This document shows, piece after piece, positions 33,578 to 43,334 of a stretch of DNA of 64,000 nt. A program made the position numbers and the translations under genes. The stretch is from Tropicimonas sediminicola. Its GTDB lineage: Bacteria; Pseudomonadota; Alphaproteobacteria; Rhodobacterales; Rhodobacteraceae. Each line of letters begins with the position of its first letter. Positions within the stretch are counted from its first letter, which is position 1. The notes beneath the pieces are model-generated. The model saw nothing but the letters and a program-made list of their open reading frames with translations. It was not told the origin of the DNA and did no database searches. The stretch lies in NCBI RefSeq assembly GCF_900188335.1, contig NZ_FZOY01000006.1, positions 186,001 to 250,000 of the forward strand. Reading direction: 5' to 3'.

Positions 33578-35637
33578 CAGCGTCCCTCCAGCTGTGCGGC
33601 AATCAACCGGGCCGCCTCATCGGCTCCCGGCGAGGGCAGTTCGGCCTGTCCCAGGGCGGATCGGACCTGCTCCACAGCCGTACCGTCGAGGAAATCCCGA
33701 AGGCACCGCTCCAGTCGCAGGAACTCGGTCTCTTCGACCATGGCGCCAAGCCCGCGCTCCGCCAGCGCCTGCGCCCGACGGGTCTGGTTGTCGAGATAGG
33801 GCGCGGATTGCGGAATGAAGATCGCCGGGATCTGGTGGTAGAGGATCTCTCCCACCGAATTGTACCCCGCCGCCGACAGCACGAAATCGGCGGCCATACC
33901 GAGCGCCGTGGCCTCCAGTGTCTGCACGACATGGGTGTTGGGCCAGCCATGCAGCGCCGGCGCGACGACGCTGCCGGGCCAGACAAGGATCAGGTGCAGG
34001 CAATCGTCGCGGTCCGACAGGGCCGAGGAGATCATCTGGAGCTGCGCCGCCCTGTCGGAGGCCACGCCACCGCCCAGCATGCTGACGACCAGCCTGTCGA
34101 AGCGGCGCCCGAAGCGCTCCCGCAGGCCCTCCCTGAACGCCTCGCGCTGCTCCGGCGTCTGCTGGGTGCGCTTCACGATCGGCCCGACCATGTGAACCTT
34201 GGCGCCGAAACTGTAGTGATCGTTCAGCTCTTCGAATGGTTCGGAGGGGACGATGATCCGCTCGAAGATGTGTTCCCGGTCGAGCGCGATCCGCGCCGAG
34301 GTCCCGTCGGGCCAGAGGCCGCGACGGATCCACACTGCCAGAAGGTCCTTTTCCAACACCGTGCGGAAGATGGAGTCGAACACGAAGCCGCCGTCGAAGA
34401 CAAGCTGGTCGCGGCGCCGGAGCGCCTGTGACAGGCGGCGATAGGTCAGGACGTCGTTGGCGTGCGGCTCGTCGTGGGTGTCGCTGCGCGAGACCAGCGG
34501 CATGCAGTCGAACCCGCGCCGCAGGATCATCGGCACGCAGCTTGGGAAGGCGGCGAAAGTAGCGGAGCGCGCGGGCATCGCCTCGGCGATCACCGCGCAG
34601 CGCTGCGCATGGCCGAGGCCAACCCCGTTCGTCGGAAAGAACATCGTCCTCCGGGGCTGCGGCTCGAGCGGCGGCTCGGCCGGGGCGAGGCCCGCGGCCA
34701 GCTCGAGACGAGCGATGTCCACCGACCGAAGCCAGGGCGACCGCGTCACCTGGTCGGCGATCTGCGACAGCGTGGGAACGACTGTCCCGCTCAGGTAGCC
34801 GTCGAGCGCCACGAGCGATTCCGGCCCCCGCAAGGCCGGCGCGCCGGTGTCGACGATCGCACGGTCCTCGGTGCAGTCGACCACCACCCCGCCCGCCGCC
34901 ATCAGGCTGACCGAGACCGAGGCCATCCGCTCGCCCGGCACCCCGTGACCGAAGACAGCGAAGATATCCGTCTTGCAGGCATGGGCCACCGGCGACAGAT
35001 CGGTCAGCAGCAGCACCTCGAGGTCGCGATGGACGGTGGACTTGATCTGCTCCTTCTGCTTGCCCGACGCGATCACGCGCAGGCGAAACTCCCGCCGCTG
35101 GTTCATGCTCGACAGGCAGCTCAGCGCGTCCGGCTCCTCCAGCGTATCCTGCCCCAGCAGGATCGTGACGACGGGTTGCGCGACCGCCGGGCGCGGCACC
35201 GGTGCCAGTTCGGCCACCAGCGGATTCACCGCCTCGGCGATCATCGGACGCGGCTGGCTCTCGGCGAGGTCGATCACCACGGCCTCGCGCCCGATTGCAT
35301 AGGCAAGCTTCGCCTTGGCGGCGAGATAGGCCTGCAGATCCGCGAACCGGCCGGTTGCCACCACCGGCACGTCCGGCCCCAGACCGTAGTCCCAGAGCGT
35401 GGCCAGCAGGCGCTCGCCGAGATCCTCCGCCCCGAGGATGAACACCGCTTCCGGAGCGATCTCCGCCCGGTCGGCCAGGTAGGAGGCCGCCTCGTAGGTG
35501 CGGGAGCGCCCGGTCTTTTCCGGCAGCGACGCGGCATCGATGCAGACGGCGTGGCCGCGCGCGGCCAGTTGCGCCGCGAAGGCAAGCTGCGCGTCATAGG
35601 AACGGACGTTGCGGGTTCCGGCCGCGACGACGATCAT
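33577..35637 (-). CDS. Large glycosyltransferase with MurG-like C-terminal half
   Basis: A 686-residue cytoplasmic protein. The C-terminal half (about 330-680) looks like a GT28/MurG-type GT-B enzyme. It has FFPTNGVGLGHAQRC (glycine-rich acceptor loop, HAQR in place of the usual GGH), VSMLGGGVASDR, and the nucleotide-sugar site SAAGYNSVGEILYHQIPAIFIP with DNQTRRAQAL. The N-terminal half (about 1-320) is a second, Rossmann-like region with a GT4-like AAGGVVVDCTEDRA segment, so the protein may hold two transferase-type domains. The gene overlaps the upstream glycosyltransferase (ATGA). Donor, acceptor and product are unknown; a surface glycan or glycolipid is likely. Confidence 0.75.
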   Translation of the reverse strand: MIVVAAGTRNVRSYDAQLAFAAQLAARGHAVCIDAASLPEKTGRSRTYEAASYLADRAEIAPEAVFILGAEDLGERLLATLWDYGLGPDVPVVATGRFADLQAYLAAKAKLAYAIGREAVVIDLAESQPRPMIAEAVNPLVAELAPVPRPAVAQPVVTILLGQDTLEEPDALSCLSSMNQRREFRLRVIASGKQKEQIKSTVHRDLEVLLLTDLSPVAHACKTDIFAVFGHGVPGERMASVSVSLMAAGGVVVDCTEDRAIVDTGAPALRGPESLVALDGYLSGTVVPTLSQIADQVTRSPWLRSVDIARLELAAGLAPAEPPLEPQPRRTMFFPTNGVGLGHAQRCAVIAEAMPARSATFAAFPSCVPMILRRGFDCMPLVSRSDTHDEPHANDVLTYRRLSQALRRRDQLVFDGGFVFDSIFRTVLEKDLLAVWIRRGLWPDGTSARIALDREHIFERIIVPSEPFEELNDHYSFGAKVHMVGPIVKRTQQTPEQREAFREGLRERFGRRFDRLVVSMLGGGVASDRAAQLQMISSALSDRDDCLHLILVWPGSVVAPALHGWPNTHVVQTLEATALGMAADFVLSAAGYNSVGEILYHQIPAIFIPQSAPYLDNQTRRAQALAERGLGAMVEETEFLRLERCLRDFLDGTAVEQVRSALGQAELPSPGADEAARLIAAQLEGR

Positions 35638-36710
35638 GCCGCCACCTCCATACCGAGGAGCCCGACCAGCCGCCTACGGAACGCGGCCTCCGACAACCCG
35701 GCCAGCACTGCCCCCGCCCGTGCGACCTGTTCGCCGTATTGCTCTGGACGCGCGAGGAAACCCGCGATCACCGCATCGACCTCGGCTGGCTGGCAGGTCA
35801 CCACCGCATCGCCGAAGGTGGCCCCCGTTTCGGGGTCCGTCAGAACCACCTTGCCGGCCGCCAGCGCCTCGGCAATCACCCGGCCGAAGCTTTCCCGCCA
35901 GGCGGGCGAGGTGAAGTAGACGTGAAAATCGATCATCTCCAGAAAGGCCCCCACGTCCATCGCGCCAAACGGCAGCATCGTCCAATGGGGCCGCGCGACC
36001 TCGGCATTCAGCAGGAAATCCGAGCCGAGAATGACATTGGCCTCCGCCTGCGGCGAAAAGCACAGGTCGAGATCGGCGAGCGGCGGGAATTTCTCCCGGG
36101 TCGGCCGCGAATGCCGCCCGCGACGGTCTCGGGGGGGACCGACCGCGTCGGGCTGACATGCCTCGCAGATGTTGAACCAATCCGCATCGAGAACCTCCCA
36201 GCCCGCGCAGTCCGGATGCGCAGCCAGCCACCCCGTCACCGTCGAACGGTTGTAGACCGAAATCGGCGCCAGGCATTTCCTGAGCGCCAGCGTGGCACGA
36301 TCGATCTGACCCAGGCAAGCCGCCACGTCGAAGGCCTCGGCGCCGCCGGGCCTGGTGAAGTTTTCATGCGTCACGACAACGAGTTGGCGGGCGATGATGC
36401 ACGCCTCCAAGGAGCGCTGGAACTTCAGGAAGGACGGGTTGTGGAAAACCACCACGTCCGCGCTGATCTGCGGCGCATCCCAGACCAGCGGCAGGTGAAG
36501 CTCGTCGATCGCCTCGCGCAGGACGGGCGCAATGCGGCGCTCCGGGCCGAACATCGCGGAACTTCGGGCATGAACCACGACCGGACCGAGCCCTGCGCTC
36601 ACCCGCAATTCCGCCGCCACCGCCGCCGAGGTGCCGCCGGAGAAGCGCGGCTCGATCACATAGGCAAAGGCCGGATGCGTCGCGCCGCCGGACACCCGTC
36701 GCGATCCCAT
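35634..36710 (-). CDS. Glycosyltransferase, GT4-like
   Basis: A 358-residue protein with a GT-B fold pattern. The N-terminal part has AYVIEPRFSGGTSAAVAAELR (a typical GT4 opening with glycine loop). The C-terminal donor site is YFTSPAWRESFGRVIAEALAAGKVVLTDPETGATFG, containing the E-x7-E-like motif seen in GT4 enzymes. No membrane span. The ATG at 36710 is the first compatible with the upstream stop at 36715; no strong ribosome site is visible, so coupling to the preceding gene is likely. It overlaps the next glycosyltransferase by four bases, indicating a joint pathway. Confidence 0.78.
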   Translation of the reverse strand: MGSRRVSGGATHPAFAYVIEPRFSGGTSAAVAAELRVSAGLGPVVVHARSSAMFGPERRIAPVLREAIDELHLPLVWDAPQISADVVVFHNPSFLKFQRSLEACIIARQLVVVTHENFTRPGGAEAFDVAACLGQIDRATLALRKCLAPISVYNRSTVTGWLAAHPDCAGWEVLDADWFNICEACQPDAVGPPRDRRGRHSRPTREKFPPLADLDLCFSPQAEANVILGSDFLLNAEVARPHWTMLPFGAMDVGAFLEMIDFHVYFTSPAWRESFGRVIAEALAAGKVVLTDPETGATFGDAVVTCQPAEVDAVIAGFLARPEQYGEQVARAGAVLAGLSEAAFRRRLVGLLGMEVAA

Positions 36711-36714
36711 GAAG

Positions 36715-37047
36715 TCAGTAAGGCTGCGAACTGGAGGCGCGCACGCCGGCCACGCCACCAGCAGTCCGCGCAGCCTGCACCGAGTCCCCGTCGGGAACGT
36801 AGTGGCAGCGAAGCCGCCCAAGCGTCACGTCGGTGCAGAACTTGCGCAGCTCCAGCGACAACTCGTCCTCGCCGGCGAGAAGCTCGGGGTATTCCTGAAG
36901 ATAGGCCCACAAGGCCCTGGTATTGTTTTGTGTCAGCAGGCGGTCGATGGTCTCCAATTGCTCGAACGTCACGTCCGCGCGGGCGCCAAAGGCTGCCGCC
37001 GACATCATCAGGGCCGTTACAACGGCAACGAGTTTCTTCTCTGGCAT
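36715..37047 (-). CDS. Small secreted protein, unknown function
   Basis: A 110-residue protein with a clear Sec signal peptide (MPEKKLVAVVTALMMSAAAFGARA, cleavage near residue 24). The remaining 86 residues are largely helical (FEQLETIDRLLTQNNTRALWAYLQEYPELL) and contain two cysteines, in FCTD and RCHY, which could form a disulfide. No family recognised. It lies four bases before the GT4-like gene and 93 bases after the 765-residue membrane protein. The start at 37047 is chosen because the signal peptide begins there; an upstream extension of the frame is unlikely. Confidence 0.7.
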   Translation of the reverse strand: MPEKKLVAVVTALMMSAAAFGARADVTFEQLETIDRLLTQNNTRALWAYLQEYPELLAGEDELSLELRKFCTDVTLGRLRCHYVPDGDSVQAARTAGGVAGVRASSSQPY

Positions 37048-37140
37048 AATATTCCGGTCGGTCCCAATCGCTTCCCACAAAACGAGGGGCTTCCGGCCGG
37101 TGCCGTGTTCCCCCCTCAACTCTTACAGCTCGATCTATGC

Positions 37141-39438
37141 CTACTGGCTTGTAGCACTCCTGAGCTTACTTAGCACCTGGCTTCTCAGCCGGGCGGTCCG
37201 CTCTGCCTCCGAGGGCCCCGTGCGCTGTTTCTTCGGAGCCGCCGCAACGGTCTTCTTGGTGGCCGGTCGCGCCGTGGCGACAGCACCGCCACCGTCCCCG
37301 GCAAGCCAGAGCTCGATGGTTCCGGGCGGTACGCTCGCCTTGCCGGTGAAGTCGCGAAGAAGCGCGCCCGAGGCTTCGGCCACCGCGGCCGCAACTTCGG
37401 CATCCTCGGCGTGGTAGTAGCGGATGTTCGACTGCGAGATCGAGAACCCGACGCGGGACGGCTCCGAGGGCGCGAAACCGGAGCCCGCAAGGCGCTCCAT
37501 CACGGCGGCAACGTCGGCCTCACCGAGGCTTCCCGGGGCGAAGAGGCTGATCTGCGCGCCGGGGGCGAGCACGGTTTCCTGGCCCGTCAGGGTCGCGACA
37601 TCGGGCCTGCCCGCGAGCACGGAGGGTTCCGCGGCAATCGCCCGGCGGGGCATCGGCCGCACGGGAACCCCGCCGTCAAGCGAGGCTGTGACGACGGTGC
37701 CATTGGGGACGACGCCCACGATCGAGGTCGGCTGCGGCGATCGCAGCGGTTGGTTCAGCGAGACACGCAACTGTGGCAGGATCGCGCTCGACGCCTCGGC
37801 GGAGGCGCGCAGAACCCGCGCGCGCTCCACCGTTACGGCGACCGCATCGGTGGCCGGAGCCATCACCGCGCGCGCCGGTGTGAGGAGATCGGAACCGCTC
37901 GGCGCCGCCGCGACAGACGCTGCGAGCGCGGGCTGCAGCGGATCCGAAACGGGCCGCAGGGTGACTTCGCCGCCTCGCAACGCTGCCTCGCGCGCTTGCG
38001 GCGGCTGCGGAACCGGCGTGCTGGATGCAGGCGTCAGAACTCTCGCGGCGACGACTGGCGACCCCGCGTCCACGGAGGCCATCGTGACCACCGACGGCGC
38101 GGGCGAAACCGCCCCGCCCGCAACCGGGCCGACGACGTCGGGCGACATTCCTACCGTGCCAGACGGGGCGGTGGTCACCGACGCGACCTGTTCCCCGGTC
38201 GGCATGGCAACCTCGCCCGCCGGTGCGCTCTCCGCGACAGCAGCCGGTGTCACACCGGCCAATCGCTGGCTGTCGACGCTGGCCGGGGCGCCCGCGGAAG
38301 GCTCGGATGCCGCATCCGCCACAGCGGCTGTTTTCGGGCGTGTCACCTCGGCGCCGGCGACCTGCTGCGGTGTCTCGACCGCTGTCGGCACCTGCGGTTG
38401 CGGCTCGGCCATCAGGATCTCGGTAGCCGGCGACTCGGCGGCCGGCAGCGCAGCGATGACGGTTTCCTCGGTCACGGGGCTCTCGGTCGCGGCCGCGGGG
38501 GTGTCTGCCCCGATAATCGGCGCCGGGACTTCCGGCGCGTCGACCGTCGGCCGCTCCGGCGCGAGTGCCACCACAGCGGGCGCCTCGGTCGAGACCACTG
38601 CCACGTCGGTCCCCGCACCTGAAGAAGGCGCAGCGATTTCAGCGACCTCTGGCGAAGCGCTGATACCGTCTCCCGCGCGATCCGGCAACGCGAGATACCC
38701 GGCGACGGCCAGAACGGGAACCAGGACCAGCGCCGAAATCCCCGCCATGCGCCGCGACACCAACCGCCGCTCGGCCACCTCCGCGCGTTCGACCTCGAAC
38801 GGCAGCGGAGCGGCCTCGAGGCGCAGTTCCCCCGCCGCGATCAGCGGGCCGGGATCATGCGAGTCGCCGAAATCCGGCTCTCCCGGGCCGTGGTCGCCGG
38901 AATGGCGCATACGCCATTCGGTTTCCTGCAGGCTGCGGAGCAGATCCTCCGGATCGGGCAAGGAGTCCTCGAGGAACGACACCGATCCATCCGACGCCGC
39001 GCGCGGTTTCCTCTCTCCGCCGTGCGCTTCCGCCTTGGCGCCCGCCAACCAGGACACCGACGCGCCGCCGACCGCGTCCTTGGCTTTGCGCGGATCGGAG
39101 GTGTTGTTGAGGATCTTGGCGGTTTCCGCGAGTTCGCGCTGGCGCCGACGCCTGGCCAACTCCTTCTCGCGCAACCCGAATTCGAGCTCCTTGCCGGTCG
39201 CCTTGTCTCCGGGCGCGGCTTGCTTCGACACCGGGGACTTTCCGGAAGGCGCACGCCGGGACGTCGCTTCGCCATCCGACGCATCGCCAGATGGGCGCGC
39301 CTTGTCGCGCGTCCGGCCGGTTTCCTGGAAGGAGCGTTCCCATCGATCGAAGGGAGAGGCCAACGGGTCTTCCGACCGGTTTTCGCCCCCGAACCCATCA
39401 TCTGACGGCAGCGCTCTGACGCCACTCGTCTCAACCAT
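37141..39438 (-). CDS. Large single-span membrane protein with LytR_C-like C terminus
   Basis: A 765-residue protein. Residues 1-228 are a charged, low-complexity cytoplasmic part including an Arg/Glu-rich helix (KELEFGLREKELARRRRQRE, about 83-102). One membrane span follows (about 231-251). Residues 255-560 are a long Ala/Pro/Val/Glu-rich linker, probably spanning the periplasm. The C-terminal ~200 residues look folded and include a segment resembling LytR_C domains (ISLFAPGSLGEADVAAVMERL, then RYYHAEDAEVAAAVA). The ATG at 39438 is chosen because GGGGAG lies six bases upstream; a TTG 30 bases earlier is possible. It may recognise or organise envelope polymers. Function unproven. Confidence 0.75.
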   Translation of the reverse strand: MVETSGVRALPSDDGFGGENRSEDPLASPFDRWERSFQETGRTRDKARPSGDASDGEATSRRAPSGKSPVSKQAAPGDKATGKELEFGLREKELARRRRQRELAETAKILNNTSDPRKAKDAVGGASVSWLAGAKAEAHGGERKPRAASDGSVSFLEDSLPDPEDLLRSLQETEWRMRHSGDHGPGEPDFGDSHDPGPLIAAGELRLEAAPLPFEVERAEVAERRLVSRRMAGISALVLVPVLAVAGYLALPDRAGDGISASPEVAEIAAPSSGAGTDVAVVSTEAPAVVALAPERPTVDAPEVPAPIIGADTPAAATESPVTEETVIAALPAAESPATEILMAEPQPQVPTAVETPQQVAGAEVTRPKTAAVADAASEPSAGAPASVDSQRLAGVTPAAVAESAPAGEVAMPTGEQVASVTTAPSGTVGMSPDVVGPVAGGAVSPAPSVVTMASVDAGSPVVAARVLTPASSTPVPQPPQAREAALRGGEVTLRPVSDPLQPALAASVAAAPSGSDLLTPARAVMAPATDAVAVTVERARVLRASAEASSAILPQLRVSLNQPLRSPQPTSIVGVVPNGTVVTASLDGGVPVRPMPRRAIAAEPSVLAGRPDVATLTGQETVLAPGAQISLFAPGSLGEADVAAVMERLAGSGFAPSEPSRVGFSISQSNIRYYHAEDAEVAAAVAEASGALLRDFTGKASVPPGTIELWLAGDGGGAVATARPATKKTVAAAPKKQRTGPSEAERTARLRSQVLSKLRSATSQ

Positions 39439-39715
39439 CCGCTGCTCCCCAAAGCAAGCATCAAACAAGACATCGACCCGCTCGCGCCACCGGCAGCAAC
39501 ATGGTGACGAGGTCGATTACACTGTTGCAGTTTAGTCAATCCCGCCGCGCGAAACAATGCGAAGCCAACTGCGGGATTGCTCACGCTTTGCGATGGAGTG
39601 CCGAATGCAGCTTTCCGCTCAGTCAATCCCGGTCTCGGCGCGATCCCGCCGATCCGCTGCCCAATCGGCGCGCAGAATGTGAAAACGCCGTGCGATGCAG
39701 GTCGCCGCCCCCGCT

Positions 39716-40363
39716 TCAGCGCAGGATCAGGCGCCGCAGTTCAGCGCGGATGCTGGCGTCGGTATCGTCACTGTCGGCGGAGACCGCGAGACCGAAAAGC
39801 ACCCCGGGCTCGCCGCCGAAGGCACGGCGGAAATCTCCCGCGAGGTCCACGGACTGGGCCGCCGCGCCGGGGCGCGCGGCCTGCAGCGGGATCGTCACGC
39901 CGCGAGGCCCGAGATAGGGGCTGGCGAGCGGAGCGCCGAGGGGATGGGCACCACCGTGGACATAGACCAGCGCCCGCGCATCGCGGTCCCGCAGCACCCG
40001 GGACAGCCCAGCCCCACGCAACCTGTCGGCCGCCGCCTCCGGCAGGAACAGGAAATAGAGCGCAAGGTTGCGGTCGTCGCCGCCCTTGCGGGTCAGGTCG
40101 GTCGGCGGAACCGATTGGCCGACACTCCACTCCCAGCTTGCCTGCCGCGCCCCCGCCTCCGCCGGCGCGAGCGGCAGGTACAGGAGCGAGACGCCGCCCT
40201 CGGAGGCCAGCGACAGCCGATCCGGCGCGAGCGTCCAGTCGTTGGGCCGCTTGAGCGGGAACCTCTGCTCGCGCCAGCCGTCGTCGAACCGGATCGCGCC
40301 GGCCAATGCGGCGGAGGCGAGGACCGCGAGCAGCGCGGCGGCGGCCAGCCCCCCACGCATCAT
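39716..40363 (-). CDS. DUF3047 family secreted protein
   Basis: A 215-residue protein with an N-terminal hydrophobic signal (GGLAAAALLAVLASAALAGA, cleavage near residue 22). DUF3047 landmarks are the repeated SLLYLPL / WEWSV strands, DDRNLALYFLF near residue 95, and the PYLGPRGVTIPLQ segment. It is predicted periplasmic and beta-rich. Its ATG overlaps the cueR stop (ATGA), so it is the third gene of the copper operon and is presumably copper-induced. No metal-binding motif is obvious, and a role in copper tolerance is suggested only by position. Confidence 0.82.
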   Translation of the reverse strand: MMRGGLAAAALLAVLASAALAGAIRFDDGWREQRFPLKRPNDWTLAPDRLSLASEGGVSLLYLPLAPAEAGARQASWEWSVGQSVPPTDLTRKGGDDRNLALYFLFLPEAAADRLRGAGLSRVLRDRDARALVYVHGGAHPLGAPLASPYLGPRGVTIPLQAARPGAAAQSVDLAGDFRRAFGGEPGVLFGLAVSADSDDTDASIRAELRRLILR

Positions 40364-40773
40364 CGGGAAGCCGGAACGGCCGGCTTAGACGGCGCGGCGA
40401 GATCGTCGAGGATCGGGCAATCGGGGCGATTGTCGCCCGCGCATTCGTGGACGAGATGGGACAGCGTCTTTTTCATCGCGATCAGCTCCTCGATCTTGGC
40501 GTCGATCCGGACCAGGTGCTCGCTCGCGATCTTCTTCACGTCCGCACTGGCCCGAGACGTGTTCACGTAGAGCTCGAGCAGCGCGCGGCAATCGTCGATC
40601 GTGAAGCCGAGCGAGCGGGCACGGCTGAGGAAGGTCAGCTTGTGCAGATCGCTCTCCCGGAACGTGCGGTAGCCGTTGGTGCTGCGCATGGGCGACACGA
40701 GGCCGATCTCCTCGTAGTAGCGGATGGTCTTGGCAGGCAGGCCCGACAGCCGGGCGACATCGCCGATGTTCAT
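40360..40773 (-). CDS. cueR: MerR-family copper-responsive regulator (CueR/HmrR)
   Basis: A 137-residue MerR-type activator. The N-terminal winged helix (IGDVARLSGLPAKTIRYYEEIGL, residues 3-25) is followed by the long dimerisation helix, and the C-terminal loop ECAGDNRPDCPIL carries Cys111 and Cys119. That spacing equals CueR Cys112/Cys120, which bind a single Cu(I), Ag(I) or Au(I). It lies nine bases after copA on the same strand, so it is transcribed from the copper promoter it controls, giving autoregulation. Its target promoter at 43335-43365 has the expected long spacer. Confidence 0.94.
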   Translation of the reverse strand: MNIGDVARLSGLPAKTIRYYEEIGLVSPMRSTNGYRTFRESDLHKLTFLSRARSLGFTIDDCRALLELYVNTSRASADVKKIASEHLVRIDAKIEELIAMKKTLSHLVHECAGDNRPDCPILDDLAAPSKPAVPASR

Positions 40774-40782
40774 GGCGTCCTC

Positions 40783-43284
40783 CTATTCGGCGGGCGCGGG
40801 GTTCAACGGGCGCGCCGCGCCCTGCCCCGCGGTCTTTTCATCCAGCACCGGCTGCACCAGCCTGAGGCGCAGCGCGTTGGTAAGCACGAACACCGAGCTG
40901 AGCGCCATCGCGCCGGCGGCCAGCACCGGCGACAGCAGGATGCCGAAGGCCGGGTAGAGCACGCCCGCAGCGACCGGGATCAGCGCCGTGTTGTAGCCGA
41001 AGGCCCAGCCGAGGTTCTGGCGGATATTGCGCATGGTGCGGGCCGAGATGTCGAAGGCGTTGACCACGCCGCGCAGGTCCCCGGTCATCAGAACCACGTC
41101 GGCGCTCTCGATGGCGACGTCGGTGCCGGTGCCGATTGCGATGCCGATATCGGCATGGGCCAGCGCCGGTGCGTCGTTGATCCCGTCACCGACGAAGGCG
41201 AGCTTCCGCCCACCCGCGCGCAGCGCCTCGAGCGCCGCGACCTTGCCATCCGGCAGTACCTCGGCGGTGACATGGTCGATCCCGAGCTCCGACGCGATGG
41301 CATCAGCCGTCGCCTGAGCATCGCCGGTGATCATCGCGACCTCGAGGCCCAGACCATGCAGCGCCTCGATGGCCGCCCGCGACGTGGGTTTGACCGGGTC
41401 GGACACGGCGATCACCGCGGCGACCTTGCCGTCGATGGCGGCAAAAAGCGGCGTCCGGCCCGCGGCTGCGAGCGCCTTGCCGCGGTCGACGAGTTCTCCT
41501 GGCGCGATGCCCTCGCGCTCCATCAGCCGCTGCGCGCCGACCAGCACCGCGCGCCCCTCGACCGTGCCGCGCACGCCGAAACCGGTGATCGAGGCGAAAT
41601 CGGCCACCGCGGGCAGCGCGGCGCGGTCCCCCGCAGCACGCAGGATCGCCTGCGCCACCGGGTGCTCGGACTGCGCCTCGACCGCGGCGACAAGGCGCAG
41701 AACCGCGTCACGGCTCTGCCCGTCGGCAAGCTCCATGTCGGTCAGCTCGGGCCGCCCCTCGGTGATCGTGCCGGTCTTGTCGAAGGCCACGACCTCGACC
41801 TCCTGCAGCCGCTGCAGCGCATCCCCCTTGCGGAACAGAACGCCCATTTCGGCCGCGCGTCCGGTGCCGACCATGATCGAGGTCGGCGTGGCGAGCCCCA
41901 TGGCACAGGGGCAGGCAATGATCAGGACGGCGACGCCGGCCACAAGTGCATAGGTCAGCGCCGGGTCCGGGCCGAAGACCAGCCAGACCAGCACGGTCAG
42001 CGCCGCCAGCGTCATCACGGCGGGCACGAACCACATGGTGATGCGGTCCACCAGCCCCTGGATCGGCAGCTTGGCGCCCTGCGCCTCCTCGACCATGCGG
42101 ATGATCTGGGCCAGCATCGTGTCGGCACCAACGGCGGTCGCACGGAAGGCAAGCGCACCCGTACCGTTTACCGTGCCGCCGACCACGGCATCGCCCGCGC
42201 CCTTGCCCACCGGGATCGGCTCGCCGGTCAACATGCTCTCATCCACATAGCTGCTGCCCGAGATGACCTCGCCATCCACCGCGATCCGCTCGCCCGGCCG
42301 CACCCGGATCACGTCGCCGAGCACGATCTGGTCGATCGCCACCTCCCGGGTTTCACCGGCACGCTCGACAAGCGCGGATTTCGCCTGCAGCCCGACGAGC
42401 TTGCGGATCGCCTGACCGGTGCGCCCCTTGGCACGCGCCTCCAGCCAGCGCCCGAGCAGGATCAGCACGACGATCACCGCGGCCGCTTCGAAATAGACCG
42501 CGCGCGTCTCCGCCGGGAGCAGCGACGGCAGGAAGGTGGCGATGACCGAGTAGCCGTAGGCAGCGGAGGTGCCGATGGCGACGAGGCTGTTCATGTCAGG
42601 CGCCCCGTGCAGCAGCGCCGGATAGCCCTTGAGGTAGAACCGCCGCCCCGGCCCGAAAAGCACGAGGCTGGTGAGCACGAACTGGATCACCCAGCTCGCC
42701 TGATGGCCGATGGTATTGGCGATGAAGGCGTGAAACCCGGGCAGGACGTGTCCGCCCATCTCCAGCAGAAAGACCGGCAGCGCCAGCGCGCCGGCGATCA
42801 GCGTGAGCCGCTTGAGTTCCTCCGCCTCGGCCTCCTTGCGGGCGCCGGCATCCGGTGCATCGCCGGCCCCTTGCGGGATCGTGGCGGGATAGCCCGCCTC
42901 TGTGGCCGTGCGGGCGAGCAGCTCGGGGGTCACCTGCCCTTCGAGATACCGCACCCGCGCCGTTTCCCCGGCGAGGTTGACCGAGGCTTCGAGCACACCG
43001 GGCACCTTGGCCAGCGCACGTTCCACGCGGCCGACACAGGAGGCGCAGGACATCTCCTCGACCCGCAGGGTCACCTCGGCGACCCGCGCGGGGTATCCGG
43101 CGGCGTCCAGCGCCTGCCGGATGGAATCGGCAGTGGCAGGCGCCTCGAAGCCGACCCGCGCGGTTTCGCTGGCGAGGTTCACATTCGCCGCCGCGACGCC
43201 GGGCACCGCGCCGAGTGCGCGCTCGACCCGCCCCACGCAGGAGGCGCAGGACATTCCCTCCACGGCAACAGTCAGTTCGGTCAT
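40783..43284 (-). CDS. copA: Copper-exporting P1B-type ATPase
   Basis: An 833-residue Cu(I) efflux ATPase of the inner membrane. It has two N-terminal heavy-metal-associated domains, each with MSCASC (Cys13/16 and Cys80/83) and evidently duplicated from each other. Eight hydrophobic segments follow. TGEPIPV is the phosphatase motif; the transport-site cysteines are in [11 protein letters not shown]; then come DKTGT with the phosphorylated Asp, the SEHPVAQAI nucleotide-site His-Pro, and [10 protein letters not shown]. It is first in the copA-cueR-DUF3047 operon behind a MerR-type promoter. Confidence 0.97.
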   Translation of the reverse strand: MTELTVAVEGMSCASCVGRVERALGAVPGVAAANVNLASETARVGFEAPATADSIRQALDAAGYPARVAEVTLRVEEMSCASCVGRVERALAKVPGVLEASVNLAGETARVRYLEGQVTPELLARTATEAGYPATIPQGAGDAPDAGARKEAEAEELKRLTLIAGALALPVFLLEMGGHVLPGFHAFIANTIGHQASWVIQFVLTSLVLFGPGRRFYLKGYPALLHGAPDMNSLVAIGTSAAYGYSVIATFLPSLLPAETRAVYFEAAAVIVVLILLGRWLEARAKGRTGQAIRKLVGLQAKSALVERAGETREVAIDQIVLGDVIRVRPGERIAVDGEVISGSSYVDESMLTGEPIPVGKGAGDAVVGGTVNGTGALAFRATAVGADTMLAQIIRMVEEAQGAKLPIQGLVDRITMWFVPAVMTLAALTVLVWLVFGPDPALTYALVAGVAVLIIACPCAMGLATPTSIMVGTGRAAEMGVLFRKGDALQRLQEVEVVAFDKTGTITEGRPELTDMELADGQSRDAVLRLVAAVEAQSEHPVAQAILRAAGDRAALPAVADFASITGFGVRGTVEGRAVLVGAQRLMEREGIAPGELVDRGKALAAAGRTPLFAAIDGKVAAVIAVSDPVKPTSRAAIEALHGLGLEVAMITGDAQATADAIASELGIDHVTAEVLPDGKVAALEALRAGGRKLAFVGDGINDAPALAHADIGIAIGTGTDVAIESADVVLMTGDLRGVVNAFDISARTMRNIRQNLGWAFGYNTALIPVAAGVLYPAFGILLSPVLAAGAMALSSVFVLTNALRLRLVQPVLDEKTAGQGAARPLNPAPAE

Positions 43285-43334
43285 TTCCGTCTCCTCGGAC
43301 TCCGTCTCGCGGACGGATCATTGGTCAGGTCCTG

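Noticed and set aside
37424-39535. Plus-strand open frame of about 700 codons opposite the 765-residue membrane protein
   Set aside because: Low-complexity Ser/Ala/Thr product that mirrors the Ala/Pro-rich linker of the opposite gene. The minus-strand gene has a ribosome site, a membrane span and a folded C terminus.
42902-43276. Repeated MSCASC-coding segments as a DNA repeat element
   Set aside because: They are the two heavy-metal-associated domains of CopA, an internal gene duplication, not a mobile or regulatory repeat.
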